From Desulfurococcaceae archaeon UBA285 (GTDB lineage Archaea; Thermoproteota; Thermoprotei_A; Sulfolobales; Desulfurococcaceae), in assembly GCA_002495025.1 (NCBI GenBank), contig DADP01000006.1, positions 1-18,831 on the forward strand: DNA of 18,831 nucleotides, read 5' to 3'. A program made the translations under genes and the position numbers. The notes beneath the pieces were generated by a model. It ran no database searches. It was not told the DNA's origin and saw nothing but the letters and a program-made list of their open reading frames with translations. The stretch's first letter is position 1; each line of letters begins with the position of its first letter. Of this stretch, positions 7,122 to 13,780 are shown piece by piece.

Positions 7122-8246
7122 ATGAGAAAAACATTTGCATCTGGTAATATAGCTATAGCTGAAGGTGCAATGACAGCTGGACTTAAATTCTACGCCGGCT
7201 ATCCGATAACGCCGAGTTCTGAGATAATGGAGTATCTAGCTGAAAAACTACCCAGGAAAGGAGGAGTAGTAATACAAATGGAGGACGAAATAGGTTCAAT
7301 AAACGCTATTATAGGTGCATCCTGGGCTGGCGTCAAGGCAATGACTGCAACCTCTGGCCCTGGATTCTCGTTAATGGCCGAGGCCCTTGGATTAGCAGTG
7401 ATGTCAGAGACGCCTATAGTAGTAGTAGATGTAATGCGTGCAGGCCCCAGTACAGGTGTTCCAACAAAAACATCGCAATCAGATGTATTACAAGTTAGAT
7501 GGGCCGCTCACGGAGACTATATTATACCTGTATATGCACCGTGGAGTGTGCAAGAAGCATATGATTTAACAGTAAAAGCATTTAATACAGCTGAATTATT
7601 AAGAACACCTGTAATACTGTTGAGCGATGCTGTAATTGCACACCTATGGGAGCCGTTGACAATCTATGAGAGAGGTGAAATAGAAGTTATTGATAGAAAA
7701 ATCCCTGTTGAATCAAGTGGAACACCATATCCACCATACAAGCCAGACCCCGATCTAGTCCCGCCAATGCCCGTGTTTGGAAGAGGATTTAAAACAATCG
7801 TGGAATCACTTACACACGATGAGAAAGGCTTTTATGCACCAAGAGATGACGCTCAAAAAGCTCTTGTAAAACGCCTTGTTCTAAAAATACTAAAGAGAAT
7901 AGACTATATATACGAGCAAGAAACAAGGTTTACTGAGGATGCAGAAGTACTACTTGTTTCATACGGCTCTACAGCTAGATCAGTATTAAACGTAGTTTTA
8001 GAATTGAGAAAACGCGGCATTAAAGCTGGATTTCTAAGATTAAAGACGCTATGGCCGCTCGACGAAGAGAGGATTAGAAAGAGTAGTAGTGCTAAAAAGA
8101 TAATTGTTGTTGAAAACAACATTGGCAAAATATACATGGATATAGATAGAATATTCAAAGATAGAGAGGTATATCCTGCACCAGTTATAAGTCTCGATCT
8201 CCCCACTCCAAAAGATGTCTTAGAGGTGGTTGAACAATGGCTATAA
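7122..8246 (+). CDS. korA: 2-oxoglutarate:ferredoxin oxidoreductase, alpha subunit
   Basis: A 374-residue alpha subunit. YPITPSSE (27-34) and MEDEIGSI (53-60) form its share of the TPP site. GPSTGVPTKTSQSD (108-121) is the hallmark of the 2-oxoglutarate-type alpha chain and is absent from the porA product here. The later TRFTEDAEVLLVSYGSTAR and LRLKTLWPL stretches form the transketolase C-terminal-like domain. It would oxidise 2-oxoglutarate to succinyl-CoA, completing an oxidative or reductive TCA step. The broad-specificity 2-oxoacid enzymes of Sulfolobales are related but have alpha and gamma fused; here they are separate genes. It overlaps korB by 10 bases. Confidence 0.92.
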   Translation: MRKTFASGNIAIAEGAMTAGLKFYAGYPITPSSEIMEYLAEKLPRKGGVVIQMEDEIGSINAIIGASWAGVKAMTATSGPGFSLMAEALGLAVMSETPIVVVDVMRAGPSTGVPTKTSQSDVLQVRWAAHGDYIIPVYAPWSVQEAYDLTVKAFNTAELLRTPVILLSDAVIAHLWEPLTIYERGEIEVIDRKIPVESSGTPYPPYKPDPDLVPPMPVFGRGFKTIVESLTHDEKGFYAPRDDAQKALVKRLVLKILKRIDYIYEQETRFTEDAEVLLVSYGSTARSVLNVVLELRKRGIKAGFLRLKTLWPLDEERIRKSSSAKKIIVVENNIGKIYMDIDRIFKDREVYPAPVISLDLPTPKDVLEVVEQWL

Positions 8247-9064
8247 CCTATACACACCCCCTAGATAAACACTTGAGACTAGAGAGAATACCAACACTAT
8301 ACTGTCCTGGTTGCGGTCTTGGAATAGGTCTCGGGGCAATGCTCCGCGCCCTCGATAAGAGGATATCAGAGGGCGTAATAGATCCACGTAAAGTATTCTG
8401 GGTCGGCGGTATAGGTTGCACAGCGAGAATGGTCTTCTATGTAAACTATGATGCAGCACATGTAATACATGGTAGATCAATACCATTCGCTATTGGAGCC
8501 GTACTAGCAAACCCAGAGTTAAAGGCCATCGTTGTAGGTGGAGATGGAGATATTGCTGGAATAGGTGGAAACCACCTCGTCCACGCGGCGAGGAGAAATA
8601 TAGATATGATTGTAGTGATGTTTACAAACTTCGTGTATGCTATGACTGGTGGACAAGTAGCACCTACAACACCACGAAAAGTAAAAACAACAACTACACC
8701 ATATGGAAACCCAGAATACCCAATGAACGCTGTTAAACTCGTTGGTTCACTAAATGCCAACTATGTGGCAAGAGCAAGTGTTACCACTCCACACTACATC
8801 GAGCAATTCTTCTATAAAGCACTCGGTATGAGTGGATTTAGATTTATAGAAGTTGTATCAACATGTCCAGAAGTCTATGGTAGACACATTGGTCTAAGAG
8901 ACCCAGTAGAAATGTACAATGAATTAAAGAAAAGAGTAAAATACAAACACAAACCAAGCCTCGAAGAAGCAGAAATAGACTGGGAGAAAGGCATTGTAAT
9001 AGGTGAATTCATAGAGAGAAATAATCCATCCTTCATAGAAATCCTAAGAGGTGGACAGGCTTGA
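8237..9064 (+). CDS. korB: 2-oxoglutarate:ferredoxin oxidoreductase, beta subunit
   Basis: TPP-binding beta subunit of 275 residues. CPGCG (23-27) supplies Cys23 and Cys26, GGIGCTAR supplies Cys61 and VSTCPEVYGR supplies Cys210 for the 4Fe-4S cluster. GGDGDIAGIGGNHL (101-114) and NFVYAMTGGQ (131-140) form the TPP/Mg site and follow the Kor pattern. Start ATG 8237 lies inside the end of korA, with GAGGTGG about 6 bases upstream. It is shorter than porB because it lacks the pyruvate-type C-terminal extension. It overlaps korG by 4 bases. Confidence 0.94.
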   Translation: MAITYTHPLDKHLRLERIPTLYCPGCGLGIGLGAMLRALDKRISEGVIDPRKVFWVGGIGCTARMVFYVNYDAAHVIHGRSIPFAIGAVLANPELKAIVVGGDGDIAGIGGNHLVHAARRNIDMIVVMFTNFVYAMTGGQVAPTTPRKVKTTTTPYGNPEYPMNAVKLVGSLNANYVARASVTTPHYIEQFFYKALGMSGFRFIEVVSTCPEVYGRHIGLRDPVEMYNELKKRVKYKHKPSLEEAEIDWEKGIVIGEFIERNNPSFIEILRGGQA

Positions 9065-9594
9065 AGTATGAAATACTAGTAGTTGGTAGAGGAGGGCAGG
9101 GAGTACTACTACTAGGGAGACTACTAGGACTAGCAACTAGTAAATACGCTGGATTATACTCTATCGTTACAGAGAGCTACGCTGCAGAAACACGCGGTGG
9201 AGAAAGCAGATCTGATATAATAATAGCTTCATCAATGGAGGAAGTACCATACGTCAAAGTATTAAACCCTGATATAGCTGTATTTATGTTTCCATATAAA
9301 ATAGAGTACTATAAATCCCTACTCCGAGAACACACAATTGTAGTAATAGACGAAGAATACATATCACCCAACACCTTCCAAGGCTACAAGCTAATAACAC
9401 ATAGATTTAGCGAGATAGCCGAGAAAACACTTGGTACTCGTAGAGTAGCAAACATATTAATTCTGGGTAGAATACTAAGAGAAATAAATGCATTAAACAT
9501 AGAACAAGTCAAAAAAGCACTAGAAGACATAATACCACAAAACTGGCTACAATTAAACTTCAAAGCACTAGAAGAAGGATATAAACTCCCATAA
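9061..9594 (+). CDS. korG: 2-oxoglutarate:ferredoxin oxidoreductase, gamma subunit
   Basis: The 177-residue gamma subunit closing the kor operon. GRGGQGVLLLG (9-19) is the glycine-rich signature and ESYAAETRGGESRSD the second family mark. The start is TTG (9061-9063), overlapping the korB stop, with GAGGTGG 6 to 7 bases before it. The choice is supported by the conserved start at KYEILVVG. The stop codon lies in a short dyad shared with the stop of the convergent gene. Confidence 0.92.
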   Translation: MKYEILVVGRGGQGVLLLGRLLGLATSKYAGLYSIVTESYAAETRGGESRSDIIIASSMEEVPYVKVLNPDIAVFMFPYKIEYYKSLLREHTIVVIDEEYISPNTFQGYKLITHRFSEIAEKTLGTRRVANILILGRILREINALNIEQVKKALEDIIPQNWLQLNFKALEEGYKLP

Positions 9595-9611
9595 ACAACA
9601 TTATTTGTTTA
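9592..9611. repeat. Short perfect dyad over two convergent stop codons
   Basis: TAAACAA (9592-9598), six-base loop, TTGTTTA (9605-9611). The first TAA is the korG stop, and the last three bases are the stop of the PPC gene on the other strand. It could act as a two-way termination or 3'-end site, since each strand ends in a T-rich arm. With seven pairs in an AT-rich genome, chance is possible. Confidence 0.35.
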
Positions 9612-10040
9612 CTCCATATTTAAACCTGGTTTCCAAAGCCACAATCCTCCTTCTCTTTTCCTAACAAGCTCGGGTCCTTCGAGTTCTATTATAACTACTT
9701 CTGCTACAAATACTCTGCCCTCTATTAAATGGCCTGAAACAGTCGAGCCATCTCTTTTACCTATAGCTACATGTATATGTGCGAATGGTTCACCCTCGCG
9801 TAGACTTATATTGCCTAGAGCACTGATTAATTCAACGTCTTCATTGACTTCGAATACTTCATATCTCTGAGCGATTCGATCATAATATCCTAGTTTGCAG
9901 TTTTTAAGAGATCCGATCGCTAAAACAACTCCAGCTTTAATACCTTTAGTTTTAGCAAACTTGTTTACATATGCTAGGAGTTCTTCGTCTTCTGGAATTC
10001 TAAATACGTGGACAAACCCTATTCTATACAATTTACTCAA
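9609..10040 (-). CDS. PPC/DUF296-domain protein
   Basis: A 143-residue single-domain protein of the PPC (plants and prokaryotes conserved, DUF296, PF03479) family. GEPFAHIHVAIGKRDG (83-98) followed by SGHLIEG (102-108) is the family core, with His88, His90 and His104 positioned like the metal-binding histidines seen in archaeal trimeric structures. In plants the domain is fused to AT-hooks and acts in DNA-bound trimers; free-standing archaeal members have no settled function. The start is TTG (10038-10040), with a TATA-like TTTAAGTATA about 28 bases upstream. An internal TTG at codon 4 is possible. The gene is convergent with korG and divergent from the sRNA region. Confidence 0.88.
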   Translation of the reverse strand: MSKLYRIGFVHVFRIPEDEELLAYVNKFAKTKGIKAGVVLAIGSLKNCKLGYYDRIAQRYEVFEVNEDVELISALGNISLREGEPFAHIHVAIGKRDGSTVSGHLIEGRVFVAEVVIIELEGPELVRKREGGLWLWKPGLNME

Positions 10041-10095
10041 CCCATTTCTTGATTTTCCACGTCATATACTTAAATCTTTCACATTAGCTATCAAT

Positions 10096-10105
10096 GATTA
10101 AAACC
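10096..10105 (+). promoter_or_regulatory. TATA-like box of sRNA B
   Basis: GATTAAAACC, centred about 26 bases before 10126, a few bases upstream of the C box of sRNA B. The spacing fits independent transcription of the sRNA. Confidence 0.4.
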
Positions 10106-10130
10106 CAGTCTACTAGGAGATTAATACATG

Positions 10131-10181
10131 GTGATGAATGCACGTCAGGTTGATTTGATGAAAGGCCTCCCACCGGGCTGA
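10131..10181 (+). ncRNA. C/D box sRNA (candidate B), probably guiding 23S rRNA methylation
   Basis: C box GTGATGA (10131-10137), 12-nt guide ATGCACGTCAGG, D' box TTGA (10150-10153), 2-nt spacer, C' box TGATGA (10156-10161), 16-nt guide AAGGCCTCCCACCGGG, D box CTGA (10178-10181). TACA (10125-10128) and TGTA (10185-10188) can close a weak terminal stem. The D guide is complementary to CCCGGUGGGAGGCCUU, whose core GGUGGGAGGC is in bacterial 23S rRNA domain V (E. coli about 2095-2110, recalled from memory). By the D+5 rule the methylated base would be the second G of CCCGG. The other guide's complement, CCUGACGUGCAU, resembles the stretch just upstream, CCUUGAUGUGUA in E. coli, so both guides may act on neighbouring sites. 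D' is non-canonical and the spacer is short. Confidence 0.7.
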
Positions 10182-10245
10182 TCCTGTAACAAGATATAAC
10201 CTCCACTGAGAAACAACGTATTGACGAGTTCTTGATAGAGATGTT

Positions 10246-10301
10246 TCAGTGGGTAACCGCTATTTCATCGAATACCTCAAACTCCCCGAAGAATTCATCA
10301 T
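10246..10301 (-). ncRNA. C/D box sRNA (candidate C)
   Basis: Read on the minus strand: C box ATGATGA (10301-10295), 14-nt guide ATTCTTCGGGGAGT, D' box TTGA (10280-10277), 5-nt spacer, degenerate C' TCGATGA (10271-10265), 15-nt guide AATAGCGGTTACCCA, D box CTGA (10249-10246). An AT-rich TATA-like stretch on the same strand (10335-10326, AAATATTAAA) predicts a start near 10304, three bases before the C box. It is convergent with candidate B, only 64 bases apart. Predicted targets are UGGGU|AACCGCUAUU and ACUCC|CCGAAGAAU, which I could not place. D' and C' are imperfect, so this is weaker than A and B. Confidence 0.55.
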
Positions 10302-10326
10302 CAATGTGTATTCCTTGAAAACCAGT

Positions 10327-10986
10327 TTAATATTTATTGTGATTAGTATTGTGTGCTTCAATTAGTTTCTTTAAATAATAGTTTTCTACGAGTTCTCTTT
10401 TGAGACTTGATTCTTCGCCGTGGCCTGGAAGTATAATATAGTCCCCTGGTAACAAGGCTATTTTTCTAAGTGAGAAAGCTAGTTGTCTACTAGACCCGCC
10501 CGGTAGATCCGTTCTACCCACGGTTCCCTTAAACAACGTGTCACCTGTAAATAAGAAGTTGCCTACTAGTATACATACACTACCTGGACTATGTCCAGGA
10601 GTATGAATAATTTTTACTTTTACATCTCCAAAATATAGTTCGCTATCACTACCAAGTAGTACTAGATTTCGTGGCTTTACAAATACATCTCTATACAGGT
10701 ATTCCCCGTATATAGCAGAGTATTCGAAAATCTCCAAGTCATCTCTATGTAGATAGACATCTACACCGAGTTTCTCCGAGATTTTACCAGCATAGAATAC
10801 ATGGTCGAAGTGTCCATGTGTTAAAACAATGAATTCTATTGTATCGATGTTTAATTCATTTATTAACTCGTAGATTTTAAACGGTTCAACACCAGCGTCT
10901 ACAATAAATCCCCTACCTCTAGCATTATAGACAATATAGGAGTTAGAGTATAGTGGTCCACCAGTAATCTTTATATAATTCAACAT
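10327..10986 (-). CDS. MBL-fold metallo-hydrolase, glyoxalase II-like
   Basis: A 219-residue cytoplasmic metallo-beta-lactamase-fold hydrolase. THGHFDHV (56-63) gives His57, His59, Asp61 and His62. HTPGHSPGS gives His132, FTGDTLF gives Asp149 and LPGHGEES gives His189, a complete two-metal site. VGRTDLPGG after the Asp is typical of glyoxalase II/YcbL-like hydrolases. The C-terminal glutathione-binding domain of true glyoxalase II is missing, so the substrate is probably another thioester. ATG 10984-10986 opens at MLNYIKITGG, the usual first strand. The gene stands alone. Confidence 0.88.
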   Translation of the reverse strand: MLNYIKITGGPLYSNSYIVYNARGRGFIVDAGVEPFKIYELINELNIDTIEFIVLTHGHFDHVFYAGKISEKLGVDVYLHRDDLEIFEYSAIYGEYLYRDVFVKPRNLVLLGSDSELYFGDVKVKIIHTPGHSPGSVCILVGNFLFTGDTLFKGTVGRTDLPGGSSRQLAFSLRKIALLPGDYIILPGHGEESSLKRELVENYYLKKLIEAHNTNHNKY

Positions 10987-11095
10987 GTTTAACCATCCTT
11001 TCCCATGCTCTAGTTTATTATACAGTAGAGACTATATTCAATTAGTTTTAGAGAAAAGTAGAGTAAGAGTTAAATAATAAAAACACTGTGTTTCC

Positions 11096-11482
11096 TTATG
11101 TTGGAGCTGGTTGTTCAACTTGTGTTTTCCCTGGTTTCCAAGTAAGACCTAGTATTCCATCAATTAGTGATAATAGAAAACCTATAAAGAATCCTCCACC
11201 CACTACGAATAAACTGAGAACACCGAAGATCAAACCTATAATTGATTCATTCTTGACTTTACCAGGATCTCCACTATTAACCATTAAAGCGCCAATTACT
11301 ACTAGAATACCAAAAATCAATCCAAGAAATCCCACACCAATTACTAATCCACTAGCCGAAGTAGCGGCTGGTAACTCCATTCCAGCTATAACACCACCGA
11401 GGGCAATGACGAAAATGCCGCCAATTATAATGAAGATACCGCCAATTAATAGTAATATAAATGCTGCAGTTGGTTTTTCCAT
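11096..11482 (-). CDS. Small membrane protein with four hydrophobic segments
   Basis: No function recognised. The 128 residues hold four hydrophobic segments rich in Gly, Ile and Val, roughly at 7-31, 44-68, 80-99 and 95-113 (the last two nearly merge). A short polar loop, NSGDPGKVKNES, lies in the middle, and the polar C-terminal tail is rich in Pro and Gln. The look is that of DUF4064-like small membrane proteins, which is a resemblance and not a call. ATG 11480-11482 has GGATGAT five bases upstream, and ATTATATG about 40 bases upstream could be the TATA box. No neighbour is close enough to form an operon. Confidence 0.7.
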   Translation of the reverse strand: MEKPTAAFILLLIGGIFIIIGGIFVIALGGVIAGMELPAATSASGLVIGVGFLGLIFGILVVIGALMVNSGDPGKVKNESIIGLIFGVLSLFVVGGGFFIGFLLSLIDGILGLTWKPGKTQVEQPAPT

Positions 11483-11592
11483 TATATCATCCTTGATAAA
11501 AATAATGTGGGAAAAACATATAATTTACCTCCTACAGCAGAAATTATTGTCAACGAGAATTGAATATACTTTGAGAAGTATTGGCTACAATA

Positions 11593-11602
11593 GATTTAAA
11601 CC
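11593..11602 (+). promoter_or_regulatory. TATA box of the tRNA-Ala gene
   Basis: GATTTAAACC, centred about 30 bases before the first base of the mature tRNA, predicts initiation a few bases upstream of the acceptor stem, as usual for archaeal tRNA genes. Confidence 0.5.
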
Positions 11603-11627
11603 CAGATTGAATTTATTCCATAGTGGT

Positions 11628-11700
11628 GGGCCGGTAGCTCAGCTGGAAGAGCGCCGCCCTCGCACGGCGGAGGTCCCGGGTTCGAATCCCGGCCGGTCCA
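11628..11700 (+). tRNA. tRNA-Ala (anticodon CGC)
   Basis: A 73-base cloverleaf without intron or encoded CCA. Acceptor arm GGGCCGG pairs with CCGGTCC (11693-11699), including the G3-U70 pair that defines alanine tRNAs. D stem is GCTC/GAGC. Anticodon stem CCGCC/GGCGG encloses loop CTCGCAC (11659-11665), giving anticodon CGC at 11661-11663, which reads GCG. T arm is CCGGG TTCGAAT CCCGG, and the discriminator A is at 11700. The next base, 11701, is already part of the stop codon of the convergent gene, so the tRNA's 3' trailer and terminator must lie within that gene. Confidence 0.97.
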
Positions 11701-12213
11701 CTACATAAATGCTCTTGATTCTTTTTCTTTTGCACTAGGTGGTAGTACTGGATGCCACTCGTTAAATCCAGATACAATCGCGAAATATGTATTTAGAAAT
11801 CTTGTAAGTAGTCTCATAAAGAATGGTTTTCCATTTTTCTCTATTTCTTCTGTGTATACTTCTGCATTAATAGCTATTGCAACCGGGTTTACCATGTCTG
11901 GTTGGATAGCTATTTTACAATCGTGGCATACAAGAAGGCTTTTTGAGAGTATTGAGTGCATTACTCGTAGTCTCTCTGTGGGTTCTAGTTTATCTAGTGC
12001 TGACTTGTGTTCTGGCGAGATAGCTATTCCCATTGCTAGTATAATTCTATCTCTTTTGTCAAGCGGCATAACAACAGTAAATTTTAGTCCAGGGGCGCCT
12101 GGAGTTGTAACTCCAATACCCCATGCAATCCTGGCTTCTGGTGGTGCTTCTAGTTTGGCTACTAGAAATGATTCCTCAATGAGCCACTTTGTAACTAAGT
12201 CGGTAATATCCAT
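11701..12213 (-). CDS. Conserved hypothetical protein, probably DUF2299
   Basis: A 170-residue soluble protein that I believe belongs to DUF2299, a family of unknown function in thermophilic archaea; this is from memory of the family look. Its N-terminal part is a mixed helix/strand region, KWLIEESFLVAKLEAPPEARIAW in form, followed by repeated short strands (KFTVVMPLDKRDRI, ILAMGIAISPEH). LLVCHDCKIAIQPD holds a Cys-X2-Cys pair, and MRLLTRFLNTYFAIVSGFNEW forms a C-terminal helix. No catalytic motif is seen. ATG 12211-12213 has TAGGTG about 6 bases upstream as ribosome site. The TAG stop abuts the 3' end of tRNA-Ala on the other strand. Confidence 0.72.
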   Translation of the reverse strand: MDITDLVTKWLIEESFLVAKLEAPPEARIAWGIGVTTPGAPGLKFTVVMPLDKRDRIILAMGIAISPEHKSALDKLEPTERLRVMHSILSKSLLVCHDCKIAIQPDMVNPVAIAINAEVYTEEIEKNGKPFFMRLLTRFLNTYFAIVSGFNEWHPVLPPSAKEKESRAFM

Positions 12214-12267
12214 TCTAACACCTAGTCACTACTATTATTAATATTAATATTAGTTAATAACTTGAAT

Positions 12268-13206
12268 CTACTTGAAGATAGTATTCCACTTGTTTCTAAT
12301 TAAAAACAATCCCAGTACTTCTACAACTAAGTCTGCTATAGATCCAGGATTAATACCCCGCGAGTAAAACTCTCTATCTAGTTCATTAACAATCATTACC
12401 CAGTCCGAGCCAGCATTTACTACCGTATTGTGAACTACTCTGGCTTTATCTTGTATTTCACGTGCAGTTTTCTCACCGTGTTTCAATAGTACTATAGTAT
12501 CAATGTTTCTACTGAGGAGGTAAAGATATGTTTCTACAATAGCTTTATTTAAATCACCATGTGTGTTCAATCTCTCTCTTAGATAAACCTCGCCTCTAAA
12601 TCCCTCTTCAAAGCCGTTTATGGCTTCTCGTGCAACCACGTCGAATTTTGCACTGTACTTTAATACGTCGATCAATCTATGATTTCTCTCAATAATCTTC
12701 TTTTTATACCTTGAATCCCAGATGTTTACAAATCCATTTGTTTTATCACTTGGTTTTAAATAGCTTGGAGCGGCTTTTCTAACTGCTTTGTAGTAGTATA
12801 TAGTATCGTATACACTTGTTTCTTCTAGTGATTCTCTAGCAGTTCTCCCTAGTTCATTGAAATTTCTTATTTCACAGCGGATCATTCTACCTAGTGAAAC
12901 ACTCATTAAACTCAATAGTAGTGATGAGCCGAGACAAGTATTGGAATAACCTTCTTTTAATACATCGCTGAGTAATCCATATACGAGGTCTCCAATTACT
13001 ATTCTTCTATGTCCTCTAAACCCTCTTCTAATTCCTTTCTCGAAGTATTTCAATGAATATATTCCTGTTGCTAGAAACGCTTCGTATTTGAGTTCTGGAT
13101 TGTCTCTCAATCTATGTACATTTCCTGGTTTTGGATAGCTAGATACTTCTAGTAGAAGAGCCAGGGATAACTGTTCTGCAAGGGTTTTTAAAATATTTCT
13201 ATTCAT
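12268..13206 (-). CDS. citG: CitG-like triphosphoribosyl-dephospho-CoA synthase family protein
   Basis: About 312 residues of the CitG family (PF01874), which in bacteria makes the triphosphoribosyl-dephospho-CoA precursor of the citrate or malonate decarboxylase prosthetic group. The opening EVSSYPKPGNVHRL (23-36 counted from the TTG at 13215, so 20-33 from the ATG used here) is the family signature. NTCLGSSLLLSLM is the second conserved block, and the C-terminal TGR-like dimerised helices follow. No citrate lyase or malonate decarboxylase gene is nearby, so the substrate may differ. I prefer ATG at 13204-13206; a TTG three codons earlier (13213-13215) is possible but would leave the AAGGT ribosome site too close. 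The gene starts about 24 bases after the ferritin stop, so they probably share a transcript. Confidence 0.75.
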   Translation of the reverse strand: MNRNILKTLAEQLSLALLLEVSSYPKPGNVHRLRDNPELKYEAFLATGIYSLKYFEKGIRRGFRGHRRIVIGDLVYGLLSDVLKEGYSNTCLGSSLLLSLMSVSLGRMIRCEIRNFNELGRTARESLEETSVYDTIYYYKAVRKAAPSYLKPSDKTNGFVNIWDSRYKKKIIERNHRLIDVLKYSAKFDVVAREAINGFEEGFRGEVYLRERLNTHGDLNKAIVETYLYLLSRNIDTIVLLKHGEKTAREIQDKARVVHNTVVNAGSDWVMIVNELDREFYSRGINPGSIADLVVEVLGLFLIRNKWNTIFK

Positions 13207-13229
13207 GTAGAGCAATTACCTTGATACAA

Positions 13230-13715
13230 CTACTTTCTCTCTGCTAGTACTCTATCTAGTGCTAGTAGAGCAGCTATATTGCCTTTTACTAATTCAACTT
13301 TTGTTCTCAAATCTATTGCTTGTTCTTCTTCTTCAACTTGCTCGTTGATAAACCACTGGAGGAATGCTTCAGTTGCTTTATCACCGTGTTTTCTAGCGAG
13401 GTCTACGAGACTCCATATTCTCTGAGTGTTTTCTCTTTCCGCTTCATAGAAGTCTTTAACTGCTTCTTCAACACTACTCCAATTCTTCTTTACTGGTGTA
13501 ACCTCGTATAGTTCTACACGCCAACCCCTTCTAGTAATGTATTCATAGAATTTCAGCGCGTGTTCTAATTCCTCTTTGGCTTGGAGCATAAAGTAGTGTG
13601 CAAATCCATTGAGTGCTAATCCCTGGAAGTATGCAGCCATTGCAAAGTATAAATAGGCGTTTTTAAGCTCTTGGTTTAATTGCTTGTTTAAGGCTTCAAT
13701 TATTTCCTCGTTCAA
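13230..13715 (-). CDS. ftn: Ferritin
   Basis: A four-helix iron-storage ferritin of about 161 residues. It oxidises Fe2+ at a di-iron centre and stores it in a 24-subunit shell. Seen in order: NQELKNAYLYFAMAAYF with the first Glu ligand, KEELEHALKFYEYI with the EXXH pair on helix B, YEAEREN with the third-site Glu on helix C, and NEQVEEEEQ on helix D. The upstream GTG (13722-13724) gives 164 residues, but AGGTGGTC, nearly the full complement of the 16S tail, ends just before the TTG at 13713-13715. That start gives MNEEIIEALNKQ, the usual ferritin N-terminus, so I chose it. The divergent M29 peptidase gene starts about 65 bases away. Confidence 0.92.
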   Translation of the reverse strand: MNEEIIEALNKQLNQELKNAYLYFAMAAYFQGLALNGFAHYFMLQAKEELEHALKFYEYITRRGWRVELYEVTPVKKNWSSVEEAVKDFYEAERENTQRIWSLVDLARKHGDKATEAFLQWFINEQVEEEEQAIDLRTKVELVKGNIAALLALDRVLAERK

Positions 13716-13724
13716 GAAGACCAC

Positions 13725-13780
13725 CTAGTTAATCTATATTCAACCAGTGTTATTTAAACACATATCACTCTATATTTTTC
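13725..13780. promoter_or_regulatory. Divergent promoter with a symmetric TATA box (ferritin / M29 peptidase)
   Basis: TATTTAAACA at 13751-13760 is centred 26 bases before the ATG at 13781, so the peptidase message would be leaderless. Its core TTTAAA is its own complement. Read on the minus strand it predicts initiation near 13729, giving ferritin a leader of about 14 bases that includes the AGGTGGTC ribosome site. A second box, TTGAATATAG (13743-13734), could serve ferritin instead but would start inside the ribosome site. Confidence 0.4.

Noticed and set aside
10159..10370. A plus-strand frame with TGA stops at 10207 and 10222 and then a protein-like stretch (DRDVSVGNRYFIEYLKLP), which looks like a decayed gene.
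   Set aside because: The stretch is mirrored on the other strand by C/D boxes with correct spacing and a promoter, which explains the GC-rich patch better; the frame is also broken by stops.
11088..11708. A 206-codon plus-strand ORF covering the small membrane protein and the tRNA.
   Set aside because: It is rich in Pro, Ile and Lys from reverse reading of the membrane protein and runs through tRNA-Ala; the minus-strand gene and the tRNA are far better supported.
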